A stretch of 64,000 bases of DNA from Tenacibaculum sp. 190524A02b (GTDB lineage Bacteria > Bacteroidota > Bacteroidia > Flavobacteriales > Flavobacteriaceae): positions 3,538,001 to 3,602,000 of the forward strand of contig NZ_OZ038525.1 of NCBI RefSeq assembly GCF_964036645.1, read 5' to 3'. Shown here piece by piece: positions 47,011-56,529 of the stretch (position 1 is the first letter of the stretch; each line of letters opens with the position of its first letter). The position numbers and the translations under genes are program-made. The notes beneath the pieces are model-generated. The model searched no databases. It had not been told where the DNA came from and saw nothing but the letters and a program-made list of their open reading frames with translations.

Positions 47011-50000
47011 TTAATCTTGCTTTTTAGTAGTTGTAAAGTATTTTTTAACCTTGTTTTTGTAATTTTCCTGCAAAGGTAATGATTGTCTATTTAATATTTC
47101 TGTTTGATTGTAAAACAACTTCTTAAACTCTAAGTTTTTTCTATTCGTACTATTGTACTCTTGTAAATTGGTGTTTGACTTCCTTTCTTTTTTCTTTCCT
47201 TGTTCAAAAGTAGCTTTATCCAATTTTAATAACTCATAATTTAATTGTTTCATTCGGTTTATAGTTTCTTGAGTAAAGCCATTCTCTAAAATTTTATTTT
47301 CAAGTTGCTCCATTTTTTCTATGGCCTTTTTAGCTTTACCATTACCATCTTTTCCTTTTTTAATAGCATTTTCTAATTGTTGGCGTAATTGTGATTGTTC
47401 TTTATAAATCTCATACAATTCACCATTCATACCTTCACCTTCTTTTTGTTCACCTTCTCCTTTTCCTTCTTTTTTACCTTTATCGCCTTTTTTCTCACCA
47501 TCCTTCTCTCCTTTTCCATCTTTAGGTTTTCCTTTATTGTTCTTTTTCATGCCTTCTTTCATCTTTTCCATCAACTCATTTTGCTTTTGAATAATATCTG
47601 GTAAACTAAAAGATTCTCCCTTACCTTTTCCTTTTCCAGAACCTGGCTTAGGATTTTTCATAGCATCTAAAGTATCACTTAACATATTTGCAATGGTATT
47701 TGCTGATGTCATGACATATTGTTGATTTGAAACACCGTTTCTAAATCTATTATCTGCAAAGTTTTCTAAAGATTGATCTAAATTATAATGTGCATTTGCT
47801 AATTCATTTTGTACTTCAGTAGATATTTGAGGCACACGCATGGATAAAACAAACAAACTATCATCTATGTGTTCAAAATAAGTTTTTAATTGATGTTGTT
47901 TTCTAAGATTAGAACCAAAATTAGGATGTGCAGAAGAAGTGCTAGAAAAAGTATTCATTAAATCTTCCTGATTAAAAGAAAAAGTAACCAAGTTTTCTAG
48001 TATTTGTCGCAACCCTTCCATGTTTTCTTCTTGCATTTCCATACTCATCATATCCATAGATTGCTGCATTTTTTTACTCATTTCTTGCATTTTTTGAGCA
48101 GCTTTTTTCTGATTCTTTTTGGCATCAGAACTCTTGTTTTTCTCAAGGTTTTCCTTGGCTTTATCCAGTTCCTTTTGCGTATCTTTTTTCAATTCTTCCA
48201 TAGATGGAATGTCCATAGGTTCTTTTAATTTTTCGTTATCCTTTTTTAATTCATCAATATCTTTTTTAATTTGATCAAATTCTTTGTTTAGTTTTTCTTG
48301 TTCCTTTTTTGCTTTCTCATTTTGCTCTTCTCCATCTTTGTTTGTATTTTCTTCTTGCTTTTTAGCTGCCTCTTCTTGTTTTTTTGCTAAATCATCTAAT
48401 TTTTTAGAAATCTGATTCATTTTTTGCTCTACATAATAACGTTTCGTCATTTCAAGAATACGTTCTAAGCTTTTTTCTTGTTGTTTATTTTGTTCAGACA
48501 ATTCTTTAGCCTTTTTAATAAGATCATCTTTTTTAAGCTTATCAGCTAATTTTTTTAATTCATCCAATAATTTTTGCTGTTTTTCTAGCTTCTTGAGCTC
48601 GTCCATTCGCTTTTTAAGCTGTTCTTTTTTCTCTTGTAAAGACTCGTTTTTTTCTTCTTTTTCTTCAAAGTTTTCTTCTAACTTCTCGGTTTGACGTTGC
48701 ATCATTTTTTGATACTGTTCTTGTCTTTTTATTAAGTTTTTCAGGTTTTTTTGATCACTCCAACTAATATTTTTCTTGTTTTGAAGTTCAAACTGAATTT
48801 TTTCAAGCTCTTTTTTACTGTTTTGTTGTTTTTCTAAAGAGTTTTCAAGTTTATCAATAAAGTCTTTTTGTTCTTGTAACAGTTCTTCTTCTATTTGTTC
48901 AGAAGACTTTTGTTTGTAATAAAATTTACGACTTACAACTTTTTTAGCACCATTTACTCGGTCATTATCATACACTTGAAAATACAACTCATAATTGGTA
49001 TTTTCCTTTAAATTCAACCCATTAGGAAACTGATATTCAAAGGTTTGAATAGGTGAATTTTTTATTTTAATTAACTGGTTTTCAGTTGTTTGGTTGTTAT
49101 TTTCTTCATGGTAAACCAATTCTAATTTACTAAAACCATAGTCATCAGTAATTTGACCAACAAACTGTGCATTACCTCTTGAAATACTGTCTATATTTGA
49201 TTGTACACTAATGGTTGGTAATTCATCTTTTACTACATTAATAGAAAATTGCAACTGTTCATAGTCTTTTAAATTTTTATTAGAAGTGGTAATTTGGTAA
49301 TTAATATCCTCTAAAATTCGTTTTTTAAATGAATAATCCTCTTTTGAATTTTCATTAAAAAGCTCTCTTTTTTCATTAAAAACAAAAGCAACGGATTCTG
49401 TTTCAGAAGTTTTTAATTGCCAAGTAACAAATGTTCCTTGTGGAACATTCATGTTTCCAGTATTGGTTATGGTTTCATTCTTCTTTTTAGTGTAACTAGG
49501 ATACTGTAATTTCAAGGAAATATTTTGAATAGAAGGTGTTTTTATTAGGTTGATTTTATATTCTTGAGATTCAACTTTATTTGCAGAAATAAAGAAATTA
49601 ATAGGCGTTTGTACTTCATTAAATGTATAAGAAAACAATCCATTTCCGTTGTTTTGCATATAATATTGCTGATCATTAAAAGAAACTTTGGCTTCTTCAG
49701 GAATAAGTTCACCTTTAGCTTCCGCATATACAGTAATGGATTTTCCTTTAATAACGTTTAATTGATTATTGGTTAAAGAAAAATGGAAAGGAGCTGGTGG
49801 AGCATAAGCCGTTTTATAATCTAATACACGATTAAAACTTTGCCCTAATTTTGTGTTTAATCCAGATAATAAAGTTAGTAACCATATAAAAACAGGAATC
49901 AAACCATATTTAGCATACTTTAAATTAGATTTAAAATTAACAGCTTTAGCAAAGGGTACTGGTTGTAATTCTTTTGATTTTTGCGCTATACTAGCCAATA

Positions 50001-50370
50001 ACAAGTCAGATTGCTCTGAATTCTGTTTTAGTTGTAAAACATTTAGCAGTTTATCTTTTACTTCCGGAAAATGATTACCAATAATTTTTGAAGCTTCTTC
50101 AGTAGAAATTCCTTTTTTTAAACCAATTAATTTAAAAATAGGGAAACATATAAATCGAATTAATAGTAAAAGCTCAATAGCTATAAATAACCAAAATAAA
50201 AAGGTTCTTGCTGTAGGCTTTAACCATAAAAAATATTCTATAAATAAAGTTACAAAAAGGTAAATAAGTCCTAATGAGAAGAATAAAATACTTCCCTTTA
50301 TTAGTTCATTAGTATAGTATTTAGTACTAAATTGTTGTAACTTTTTTTCAATACTGTTAAAAACGTCCAT
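47011..50370 (-). CDS. DUF4175-family large coiled-coil membrane protein
   Basis: An 1119-residue protein with two N-terminal membrane helices (about 25-45 and 55-80) and a third near 155-175, then a beta-rich extracytoplasmic region (about 180-490), and a long coiled coil rich in Glu, Lys and Gln (about 500-900). The last part is Lys/Gly/Glu-rich low complexity (for example repeated GKGKGKGE and KKGDKGKKEGKGEGEQKEG, about 940-1010). This matches DUF4175, found mostly in Bacteroidota and proteobacteria and of unknown role. It follows a small Cys-containing gene by 24 bp and precedes ybeY by 69 bp. A parS-like sequence with two mismatches lies inside it at 49433-49446. Confidence 0.85.
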   Translation of the reverse strand: MDVFNSIEKKLQQFSTKYYTNELIKGSILFFSLGLIYLFVTLFIEYFLWLKPTARTFLFWLFIAIELLLLIRFICFPIFKLIGLKKGISTEEASKIIGNHFPEVKDKLLNVLQLKQNSEQSDLLLASIAQKSKELQPVPFAKAVNFKSNLKYAKYGLIPVFIWLLTLLSGLNTKLGQSFNRVLDYKTAYAPPAPFHFSLTNNQLNVIKGKSITVYAEAKGELIPEEAKVSFNDQQYYMQNNGNGLFSYTFNEVQTPINFFISANKVESQEYKINLIKTPSIQNISLKLQYPSYTKKKNETITNTGNMNVPQGTFVTWQLKTSETESVAFVFNEKRELFNENSKEDYSFKKRILEDINYQITTSNKNLKDYEQLQFSINVVKDELPTISVQSNIDSISRGNAQFVGQITDDYGFSKLELVYHEENNNQTTENQLIKIKNSPIQTFEYQFPNGLNLKENTNYELYFQVYDNDRVNGAKKVVSRKFYYKQKSSEQIEEELLQEQKDFIDKLENSLEKQQNSKKELEKIQFELQNKKNISWSDQKNLKNLIKRQEQYQKMMQRQTEKLEENFEEKEEKNESLQEKKEQLKKRMDELKKLEKQQKLLDELKKLADKLKKDDLIKKAKELSEQNKQQEKSLERILEMTKRYYVEQKMNQISKKLDDLAKKQEEAAKKQEENTNKDGEEQNEKAKKEQEKLNKEFDQIKKDIDELKKDNEKLKEPMDIPSMEELKKDTQKELDKAKENLEKNKSSDAKKNQKKAAQKMQEMSKKMQQSMDMMSMEMQEENMEGLRQILENLVTFSFNQEDLMNTFSSTSSAHPNFGSNLRKQHQLKTYFEHIDDSLFVLSMRVPQISTEVQNELANAHYNLDQSLENFADNRFRNGVSNQQYVMTSANTIANMLSDTLDAMKNPKPGSGKGKGKGESFSLPDIIQKQNELMEKMKEGMKKNNKGKPKDGKGEKDGEKKGDKGKKEGKGEGEQKEGEGMNGELYEIYKEQSQLRQQLENAIKKGKDGNGKAKKAIEKMEQLENKILENGFTQETINRMKQLNYELLKLDKATFEQGKKKERKSNTNLQEYNSTNRKNLEFKKLFYNQTEILNRQSLPLQENYKNKVKKYFTTTKKQD

Positions 50371-50394
50371 AAAGTAATATCTTTAAGTAATAAA

Positions 50395-50589
50395 CTACTG
50401 TTTTATATAGTTTTGTTTATGTTTAATTTTTCTATTGAATCTCTCTTTTTTACACACAAAACAACTGCAAGGTTTTCCATGTGATCTATAGGCATAGAGA
50501 TTACCAAATTCTTTTTCATTTAAACCAATATTCTTTAGTCTTTTCTTGTATTTAAGCATTTTAATTCTAAATCGTTCTCTTTTATTCAT
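50395..50589 (-). CDS. Small basic protein with a CxCxxC motif (64 aa)
   Basis: A 64-residue protein from ATG 50589; a longer reading from ATG 50640 adds 17 hydrophobic residues but has weaker support. It is strongly basic (MNKRERFRIKMLKYKKRLKN...). The central HGKPCSCFVCKK contains CxCxxC, a possible zinc or Fe-S ligand set, and is followed by KERFNRKIKHKQNYIKQ. Similar short proteins are common in Flavobacteria next to translation genes, with no known function. The basic charge suggests RNA binding, which is inference. It is first in the leftward operon with DUF4175, ybeY and mnmG. Confidence 0.7.
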   Translation of the reverse strand: MNKRERFRIKMLKYKKRLKNIGLNEKEFGNLYAYRSHGKPCSCFVCKKERFNRKIKHKQNYIKQ

Positions 50590-50835
50590 TAGCAAAATAA
50601 TGTTATAAGCAATTACTAACAGGTTCTTTAAAATATACAAAAGAAACCCTTAGAAAATGTTAATTAGTTATTAATAAAATTGTAAGCTATAAAGGTACTA
50701 CTTTACAGAAAATAATATTCATAACTATTTTTTGTAAGAAAACAGTATAATAAGCAACTAAAAAAGCATATTTTTAATAGAGCAATTCTATAATTGTTCT
50801 TAATAAGCTTATCTAAATAATTGAAAAATAAAACG

Positions 50836-51669
50836 ATGAAAAAACTTAAAACTCTAGTAGCTTTATTATTTGTTAGTTCAATGCTAGCACAAAGCCCATG
50901 GACAAAAAAGAAAAATGAAGCTTATTTGCAGCTTTCTTTTACTACAATTTCTAATTACGATGAACTTTTTGGTAATCCTGACTATGCAACGGAGCGTAAA
51001 ATTACTGATAATACATTACAAGTATATGCAGAATATGGTATCACAGATAAAACCACTTTTTTTGGAAATATACCTTTAAAAATGGTAAAATCTGGTGATT
51101 TAGTTACACAATCACTATTACCATTTACAACTGCAAGTTCAGAAACATCTTTAGGAAATATTCAATTAGGAGTAAAACATAACTTTTATAATAAAAAATG
51201 GTTACTATCTGGACAGTTAGGAATAGAAGCTAATACAAGTAGTTATAAAAATGCTGCTGGTTTACGAACTGGGTATGATGCTTGGACCTTTACGCCTTTG
51301 TTTTTAGTAGGAAGAGGTTTTAATAACTGGTATATTCAAGCATTTACAGGCTTTGATGTTAGAACTAACGATTATAGCAGCAATTATAAATTAGGAGGAG
51401 AAGTTGGATATAAAGCTATTGACTGGCTATGGATAGCTGGATTTTTAGATGGTGTAGCTTCTTTAAAAAATGGAGATAGAGTGGATACTATTGCTAACAG
51501 ATTAACGGGGTTATATGTAAATAACCAAAGTTATGCTGCTTTTGGATTAAAATTAATAGGAGAAATTAATAAGAGTTTTGGTGCTAATGTAGGTTTAGGT
51601 GGCGCTTTAGGCGGAAGAAATGTAGCTAAAAAGCCAGCGATTAGTTTTGGCCTTTATTATAAATTATAA
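50836..51669 (+). CDS. Outer-membrane beta-barrel-like protein
   Basis: A 277-residue protein from ATG 50836. The TTG at 50821 would add five residues and is less likely. A signal peptide (1-18, ending SMLAQ) precedes alternating hydrophobic strands that end in aromatic residues (LQLSFTTISNYDELF, NNWYIQAFTGFDVRTNDY, SYAAFGLKLIGEI), and the C-terminus ends in the strand AISFGLYYKL, typical of outer-membrane barrels. GNIQLGVKHNFYNKKWLLSGQLGIEANTSSY (two adjacent parts, about 112-142) is a hairpin-like pair. It resembles the transporter-like outer-membrane proteins described in Bacteroidota; the ligand is unknown. Confidence 0.8.
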   Translation: MKKLKTLVALLFVSSMLAQSPWTKKKNEAYLQLSFTTISNYDELFGNPDYATERKITDNTLQVYAEYGITDKTTFFGNIPLKMVKSGDLVTQSLLPFTTASSETSLGNIQLGVKHNFYNKKWLLSGQLGIEANTSSYKNAAGLRTGYDAWTFTPLFLVGRGFNNWYIQAFTGFDVRTNDYSSNYKLGGEVGYKAIDWLWIAGFLDGVASLKNGDRVDTIANRLTGLYVNNQSYAAFGLKLIGEINKSFGANVGLGGALGGRNVAKKPAISFGLYYKL

Positions 51670-51679
51670 TAAAAACAAT

Positions 51680-51733
51680 ACCTAGGTGTTTTTCCTGATT
51701 TTACAGTTGGATTAACTGTTTTTATACCTAGGT
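51680..51733. repeat. Nested inverted repeats after the outer-membrane protein gene
   Basis: ACCTAGGT, itself a palindrome, occurs at 51680-51687 and 51726-51733. Between them lies CAGTTGGATTAACTG, a small hairpin, followed by five T residues, so this may be an unusual terminator. TCCTGATTTTA at 51693-51703 is matched by its complement TAAAATCAGGA at 51745-51755, interlocking with the outer pair. Confidence 0.6.
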
Positions 51734-51768
51734 AAAGTACTCTTTAAAATCAGGATTTGCATTAGCTC

Positions 51769-51819
51769 AAATGGTTTTAGTTAACTGAATTTTGAAACAT
51801 CATTTAACTAAAACCATTT
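51769..51819 (+). promoter_or_regulatory. 16-bp perfect hairpin abutting the start of the T9SS protein gene
   Basis: AAATGGTTTTAGTTAA at 51769-51784 pairs perfectly with TTAACTAAAACCATTT at 51804-51819 over a 19-nt loop. The ATG follows 3 nt after the stem at 51823, so the ribosome-binding region is inside the stem. This could block translation until opened, or be part of a terminator-like structure. No T run follows. Confidence 0.7.
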
Positions 51820-51822
51820 ATT

Positions 51823-53751
51823 ATGAAAAAACAACTTACCATTATAGCTTTATTTCTAAGTGCTATTACATTCGGTCAATTTTGTGACGATTTTAATGAT
51901 CAAAACGTATCCAACTGGAATGGCGTATTAGCAGGAGCAAATACCGCAGATTCTCCAGGACCTTCAGGAGCTAGTAACGACTATTTTTTACATTCTTATG
52001 ACGATCAAGGATATTCATATATTTATAATGATGTTGATTATAAAGGTGATTGGACAGAATATAATGGACAATGCCTTTGCTGGGACTTTAAAGTAATTAA
52101 CGATGGAAATTTAGGGCAACCATTATCACCAAAATTAATTATTTATAGTGGCTCTTCAACAAGTCCAACAGCTGCCGCTTCTTTTACAGCTACGGTACAA
52201 ACTACTGAAGGTGGCGGATGGGTACATGTTTGTGCACCTATTGAAGTATTAAATGCTGGTGATCCTTTTCCTCAAAATGCCAATGGATCTTGGTCAATGG
52301 CAGCTGGATCTACTGCCGCGGATTGGAATAATTTACTACAAAATATGACGGGAATTAGGTTTGTATTGGATTTAACCAGTTACCCAATTGAAGAATATGG
52401 ATACGATAATATTTGTATTCAAGATTGTGATATTGTTGGAGAACCTACAGATGAAGGTGCTTATTGTTGTGAAGGAGATAATTTGGTGGAAAACGGAAAT
52501 TTTGAATTTGGAAATACAGGTTTTAGTAGTGATTATGCTAATGATCCAGTATTGTACCCAGGAGCATATAATGTAGATAATGATTCGAGTCAGTTTGGAA
52601 CACAAATTAAAGACCATTCCTATTGTGAAGACCCAAATAAATACGCAAATAACAGTCAGTTTTTATTAATAAATGGTAAAACTACCCAGCCAACAGGAAC
52701 AACAAGTGTAGTTTGGGAACAAAATGTAAGTGTACAACCAGATAGAAACTATAAATTCTGTGCTAATTTTAAAAACTTACCACAATGTAGATTTGATATT
52801 TTACCAGAAGTTCAGCTAGAAATTAATGGCACATTATATCCTTGGCAAACCATAGATACTTCTTCAGATGCTTGTGATTGGCAAAATATTTCAGAATGTT
52901 TTTCAGCTACAGATGATCTAGTAAACATAAAAATTCACTTAAAAGAAGACGGATTAGGAGATGGAAATGATTTAGCTATTGATGATATTGCTGTACAAGA
53001 AAAGTTAGATCAAAATTTAAGTATAACAGTACAACACCAAGGAACCCCAAAACAAATAATAGGTTCAGTAAACACTATTGATACTGCTGATGATATTCTA
53101 TTGGTAAATGAAGAGTGTAAAGAACAAAACCAAGGAATTCAATACTACTGGTTTGTGTTTGAGTTAAGTAGCTATCCATTCTCATCATTAGGTAGTAATA
53201 TGGTTCCAGGTACGTTTGCGTGGTCAAGTAACCAAGGAGGATTTAGTCAGGCAACAGGTGCATTGTCTTCGGCATGGAGTTTAACCACTACCTTCCCAGA
53301 TTATGTGTTTGATGATAATAAATTGTACTTAATTGGTATGTATGTTCCGTCTTGTTGTGAAAGTTGTTATGATGAAGGTTGGGCATATCAATTAACCTTA
53401 AACTCAACAGGAGCAAGGAATGCTAAAGCAGGCGGATTAAATGCAAAAATGAAAGAAGAAATAAAAGCCATGTTTAAAGCTTTTGATGGAAAAGGTACTT
53501 CTGTTGATGATAATCAAGAAGAAACCGAAGAAGAATCTTTAAAAGTATATCCAAATCCTAGTAAAGAAATACTAAATTTAAACAAAGAAGTAACTTCTTA
53601 TACTATACAAAACATGAATGGTAAAACGTTGCTTAAAAGCCCTAAAAAAGCATCTTCTATTAAAATAATCAGTTTAAAAAGTGGTATGTATATTTTAAAT
53701 ACTACCAATAAAGAAGGCAAAGAGCACAAATGTAAGTTTATTAAAAACTAA
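51823..53751 (+). CDS. Secreted protein with CBM-like domain and T9SS type A sorting tail
   Basis: A 642-residue extracellular protein. A signal peptide (1-18, ITFGQ) is followed by a beta-rich region (about 20-200, FCDDFNDQNVSNWNG...) and a carbohydrate-binding-module-like domain (about 215-390, opening CCEGDNLVENGNFEFGN and ending NDLAIDDIAVQE), which has the ENGnFE and final DDiav pattern of CBM4/9-like modules. The Cys-rich CCESCYDEG follows near 505. The type A sorting domain begins at VYPNPSKEILNL (about 580) and ends KCKFIKN. It is a likely substrate of the Type IX system. The hairpin before its start suggests RNA-level control. No catalytic domain is recognised. Confidence 0.85.
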   Translation: MKKQLTIIALFLSAITFGQFCDDFNDQNVSNWNGVLAGANTADSPGPSGASNDYFLHSYDDQGYSYIYNDVDYKGDWTEYNGQCLCWDFKVINDGNLGQPLSPKLIIYSGSSTSPTAAASFTATVQTTEGGGWVHVCAPIEVLNAGDPFPQNANGSWSMAAGSTAADWNNLLQNMTGIRFVLDLTSYPIEEYGYDNICIQDCDIVGEPTDEGAYCCEGDNLVENGNFEFGNTGFSSDYANDPVLYPGAYNVDNDSSQFGTQIKDHSYCEDPNKYANNSQFLLINGKTTQPTGTTSVVWEQNVSVQPDRNYKFCANFKNLPQCRFDILPEVQLEINGTLYPWQTIDTSSDACDWQNISECFSATDDLVNIKIHLKEDGLGDGNDLAIDDIAVQEKLDQNLSITVQHQGTPKQIIGSVNTIDTADDILLVNEECKEQNQGIQYYWFVFELSSYPFSSLGSNMVPGTFAWSSNQGGFSQATGALSSAWSLTTTFPDYVFDDNKLYLIGMYVPSCCESCYDEGWAYQLTLNSTGARNAKAGGLNAKMKEEIKAMFKAFDGKGTSVDDNQEETEEESLKVYPNPSKEILNLNKEVTSYTIQNMNGKTLLKSPKKASSIKIISLKSGMYILNTTNKEGKEHKCKFIKN

Positions 53752-53773
53752 CAGTGTAGTAGATTGTGCTTTG

Positions 53774-53804
53774 ATAACCCTCAAAATTTTGAGGGTTATT
53801 TTTT
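53774..53804 (+). terminator. Intrinsic terminator after the T9SS protein gene
   Basis: A 26-bp perfect palindrome (half ATAACCCTCAAAA) followed by a T run. Confidence 0.9.
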
Positions 53805-53835
53805 GCGTATAATTTTAAACTTTAATCGGGATAAG

Positions 53836-53843
53836 TATCTTTG
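53836..53843 (+). promoter_or_regulatory. -7 box TATCTTTG before gltX
   Basis: A full match to TAnnTTTG, 41 nt before the gltX ATG. Confidence 0.55.
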
Positions 53844-53884
53844 CGCTTTAAAAACCGCTTATATAGATTTTAAAAGCATAAAAA

Positions 53885-55405
53885 ATGACTGATAACGTAA
53901 GAGTACGCTTTGCTCCTAGTCCAACAGGCCCTTTACACATGGGAGGAGTAAGAACCGCTTTATTTAACTATTTATTTGCTAAGAAGCATAATGGAACTTT
54001 TGTATTACGTATTGAAGATACAGACCAAACACGTTATGTAGCAAATGCAGAACAGTATATAATTGATTCGTTAGAATGGTGTAATATTCCTTTTGATGAA
54101 GGACCTGGTAAAAACGAACAATTTGGCCCTTACCGTCAGTCAGAACGAAAAGAAATCTATAAAAAATATGCCGATGAATTACTTGCTAAAGGATGGGCGT
54201 ATTATGCATTTGATACTTCGGAAGAATTAGATGCGCATAGAAAAGGACATGAAGCTGAAGGAAAAACATTTATTTATAATTGGCACAATAGAGAAAAAGG
54301 AAGATTGGTAAACTCCCTAGTACTTTCTGAAGAAGAAGTACAAGCTAAAATAGCGGCTGGAGAAAAATACGTAGTTCGTTTTAAAACACCACAAGATGAA
54401 ACCTTGGTAATGCAAGATGAAATACGTGGAACCATTACTATTGATACCAATACGTTGGATGATAAAATATTATTTAAGTCGGACGGAATGCCAACCTATC
54501 ATTTGGCAAATATTGTAGACGATCATTTAATGCAAATATCACATGTAATTCGTGGTGAAGAATGGTTACCTTCTCTCCCACTTCATGAATTATTATACAA
54601 AGCTTTTGATTGGCAAGCGCCAAAGTTTGCACACCTGCCGTTAATATTGAAACCAGTAGGTAAAGGAAAGTTAAGCAAGCGTGATGGTGATAAATTAGGA
54701 TTTCCAGTATTCCCATTAGAATACACAAATGAAGAATCAGGAGATGTTTCACGTGGATACAAAGAAGATGGGTATTTTTCAGACGCTTTTATAAATATGC
54801 TAGCCTTTTTAGGTTGGAATCCAGGTACTGAGCAAGAAATATTCTCTTTAGAAGCATTAATTAATGCTTTTGATTTAAGTAGAGTAAGTAAATCGGGTGC
54901 TAAGTTTAGTCCAGATAAAACCAAATGGTTTAATCAACAATACTTACAACAAAAGTCGGATGCTGATTTAACAGCATTGTTTTTACCTATAGTTGAAGCT
55001 AAAGGAAAAACCAAAGAAACTACCTATGTAGAAAAAGTAGTTTCGTTAATAAAAGAGCGTGCCACTTTTGTAGAAGATTTTTGGGATTTAGCAGATTTTT
55101 TCTTTGTAAGTCCTACAGAGTACGATGCAAAAGCTGCTAAAAAACAATGGAAAGAAGGAACTCCAGCATTAATGCAAGAATTGATTACTATAGTAGAAGG
55201 CATTGAAGATTTTAGCTCTCAAAACACAGAAACTGTAGTAAAAGAATGGATTACGGCAAAAGAAGTAGGTTTTGGTAAAGTAATGCAACCACTTCGTTTA
55301 AGCTTAGTAGGTGCTTTAAAAGGCCCTCACCTATTTGATATTATAGAAATGATAGGAAAAGAAGCTACCGTAGAACGCATACAAAATGCAATAAATAACT
55401 TATAA
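53885..55405 (+). CDS. gltX: Glutamyl-tRNA synthetase
   Basis: A 506-residue class I aminoacyl-tRNA synthetase that charges tRNA-Glu. The HIGH-type signature is PSPTGPLHMGG at 11-21 (His-Met-Gly-Gly) and the KMSKS-type signature KLSKRDG is at about 261-267, with Leu and Arg as in Bacteroidota GltX. The anticodon-binding helices follow from about 335 (FSPDKTKWFNQQYLQ). Length is normal. A strong terminator follows. No tRNA-Glu gene is seen in this window. Confidence 0.97.
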   Translation: MTDNVRVRFAPSPTGPLHMGGVRTALFNYLFAKKHNGTFVLRIEDTDQTRYVANAEQYIIDSLEWCNIPFDEGPGKNEQFGPYRQSERKEIYKKYADELLAKGWAYYAFDTSEELDAHRKGHEAEGKTFIYNWHNREKGRLVNSLVLSEEEVQAKIAAGEKYVVRFKTPQDETLVMQDEIRGTITIDTNTLDDKILFKSDGMPTYHLANIVDDHLMQISHVIRGEEWLPSLPLHELLYKAFDWQAPKFAHLPLILKPVGKGKLSKRDGDKLGFPVFPLEYTNEESGDVSRGYKEDGYFSDAFINMLAFLGWNPGTEQEIFSLEALINAFDLSRVSKSGAKFSPDKTKWFNQQYLQQKSDADLTALFLPIVEAKGKTKETTYVEKVVSLIKERATFVEDFWDLADFFFVSPTEYDAKAAKKQWKEGTPALMQELITIVEGIEDFSSQNTETVVKEWITAKEVGFGKVMQPLRLSLVGALKGPHLFDIIEMIGKEATVERIQNAINNL

Positions 55406-55411
55406 AAACTA

Positions 55412-55438
55412 AAAAAGCGGCTCATGGCCGCTTTTTTT
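55412..55438. terminator. Bidirectional terminator between gltX and the outer-membrane protein gene
   Basis: AAAAAGCGGC and GCCGCTTTTT form a 10-bp stem with a 5-nt loop; T runs lie on both sides. Confidence 0.9.
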
Positions 55439-55458
55439 ATGATTTCATTTTTAAACAT

Positions 55459-56046
55459 CTAGAAGCAAACTCCAGATGATTTAGCTGCGTGATTACCACC
55501 TTCAAATAAATTGTTCCAATCTAGTTTAACAATTAATTTTAAAGTACCTTGAATGTGTGATCGCATACTTTCAAAACTTTCTAAAGAATGTTTATAGTAT
55601 AATTGTGGATTAATACCAAAACGATCAGAAATCCAAAAAATACCACCTACACCTGCATTAAAGGTTGGGGTCATTTTACGTTCAGAATCTACCACACTAC
55701 CACCAATAAATATATATGGACCAAAACGCTCTAAAATTGCGTCAAAATTATAGCGTAAAGAACCATCTATTGAAAAGTACTTAGCAGAATTACTAATAAA
55801 ACCTACATCATCAATAGTATTGAAGGACATTGCGCCATCTAAAGCTAAACGCTCACCAATAGGCATTGTTAAATTAATAACAGGTACTTGAAATTGGTAC
55901 TGATCACCAATATATGCGGCATCACCTTCATTAAATTTGGTAATACCAAATCCAACCCCAAATTGCCAGGATTCATTTAAGTTTTGTGAAATTACTGACG
56001 CTGTTAAAAAACAACAAACAGCTGCTAATAAAAAATTTGATTTCAT
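55459..56046 (-). CDS. Outer-membrane beta-barrel-like protein
   Basis: A 195-residue protein with a signal peptide (1-20, ending SVIS). The remainder is a series of amphipathic beta strands: WQFGVGFGITKFN, YQFQVPVINLTMPIG, DGAMSFNTIDDVGFI, FGPYIFIGGSVVD, GVGGIFWISDRFGIN and GTLKLIVKLDWN. This is an OmpA-like or porin-type eight-strand barrel pattern. Unusually, the C-terminus ends SSGVCF rather than a final aromatic strand. The role is unknown; it faces away from the TerB-like gene. Confidence 0.75.
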   Translation of the reverse strand: MKSNFLLAAVCCFLTASVISQNLNESWQFGVGFGITKFNEGDAAYIGDQYQFQVPVINLTMPIGERLALDGAMSFNTIDDVGFISNSAKYFSIDGSLRYNFDAILERFGPYIFIGGSVVDSERKMTPTFNAGVGGIFWISDRFGINPQLYYKHSLESFESMRSHIQGTLKLIVKLDWNNLFEGGNHAAKSSGVCF

Positions 56047-56094
56047 AAGGGAGATTTATAAGAATAACTAAATGTAAGCAAATTTAGTATATTT

Positions 56095-56529
56095 TTACAC
56101 TAAATTCACTTTTTTTATAGCATTCGTAAAATCTTCTAAATCATTGTCATTCAGTATTAAATGCACAGCTTCATCACAAACTTTCTCTACATTATCAGTA
56201 GGAAATTGTAAGGCAACTGCTATTTTTCGCATAATACCTACCTCTTCTTTATCTACCTGTGCATCTGCAAAAATCATTTTAGTTAATCTATACAAACGTT
56301 CAATACGCTCGTCATAACTCACAGGCGGATTTACTGGAAATTTTTCTGGATTCTTTAAAATTTCAGCATATTCTGTTTCGCTAATATTTAATTTTTTGGC
56401 AGCCTTATTTAATAGCTTTTCTTCCCCTTCAGTAATTATAGTATCAACTTTAGCAATTTTTACAATACTTGCAAAGTGTCCTATTTCTTGTTTATGTTTT
56501 CCACTAGAATATAAATCGGATATAGACAT
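56095..56529 (-). CDS. TerB-family protein
   Basis: A 144-residue protein from ATG 56529 (MSISDLYSSGKHKQEIGHFAS). An upstream in-frame ATG at 56685 would add 52 residues with no likeness to the family, so the shorter start is chosen. The all-helical TerB fold shows ASIVKIAKVDTIITEGEEKLLNKAAKKLNI (two parts, about 19-48) and MIFADAQVDKEEVGIMRKIAVALQF. TerB-domain proteins are linked to tellurite resistance and envelope stress; the single-domain form has no set role. It is a single gene. Confidence 0.85.
   Translation of the reverse strand: MSISDLYSSGKHKQEIGHFASIVKIAKVDTIITEGEEKLLNKAAKKLNISETEYAEILKNPEKFPVNPPVSYDERIERLYRLTKMIFADAQVDKEEVGIMRKIAVALQFPTDNVEKVCDEAVHLILNDNDLEDFTNAIKKVNLV

Noticed and set aside
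47395..48228. Phe/His-rich frames opposite the DUF4175 coiled coil
   Set aside because: They are the antisense reading of Lys/Glu-rich repeats and carry no independent signal.
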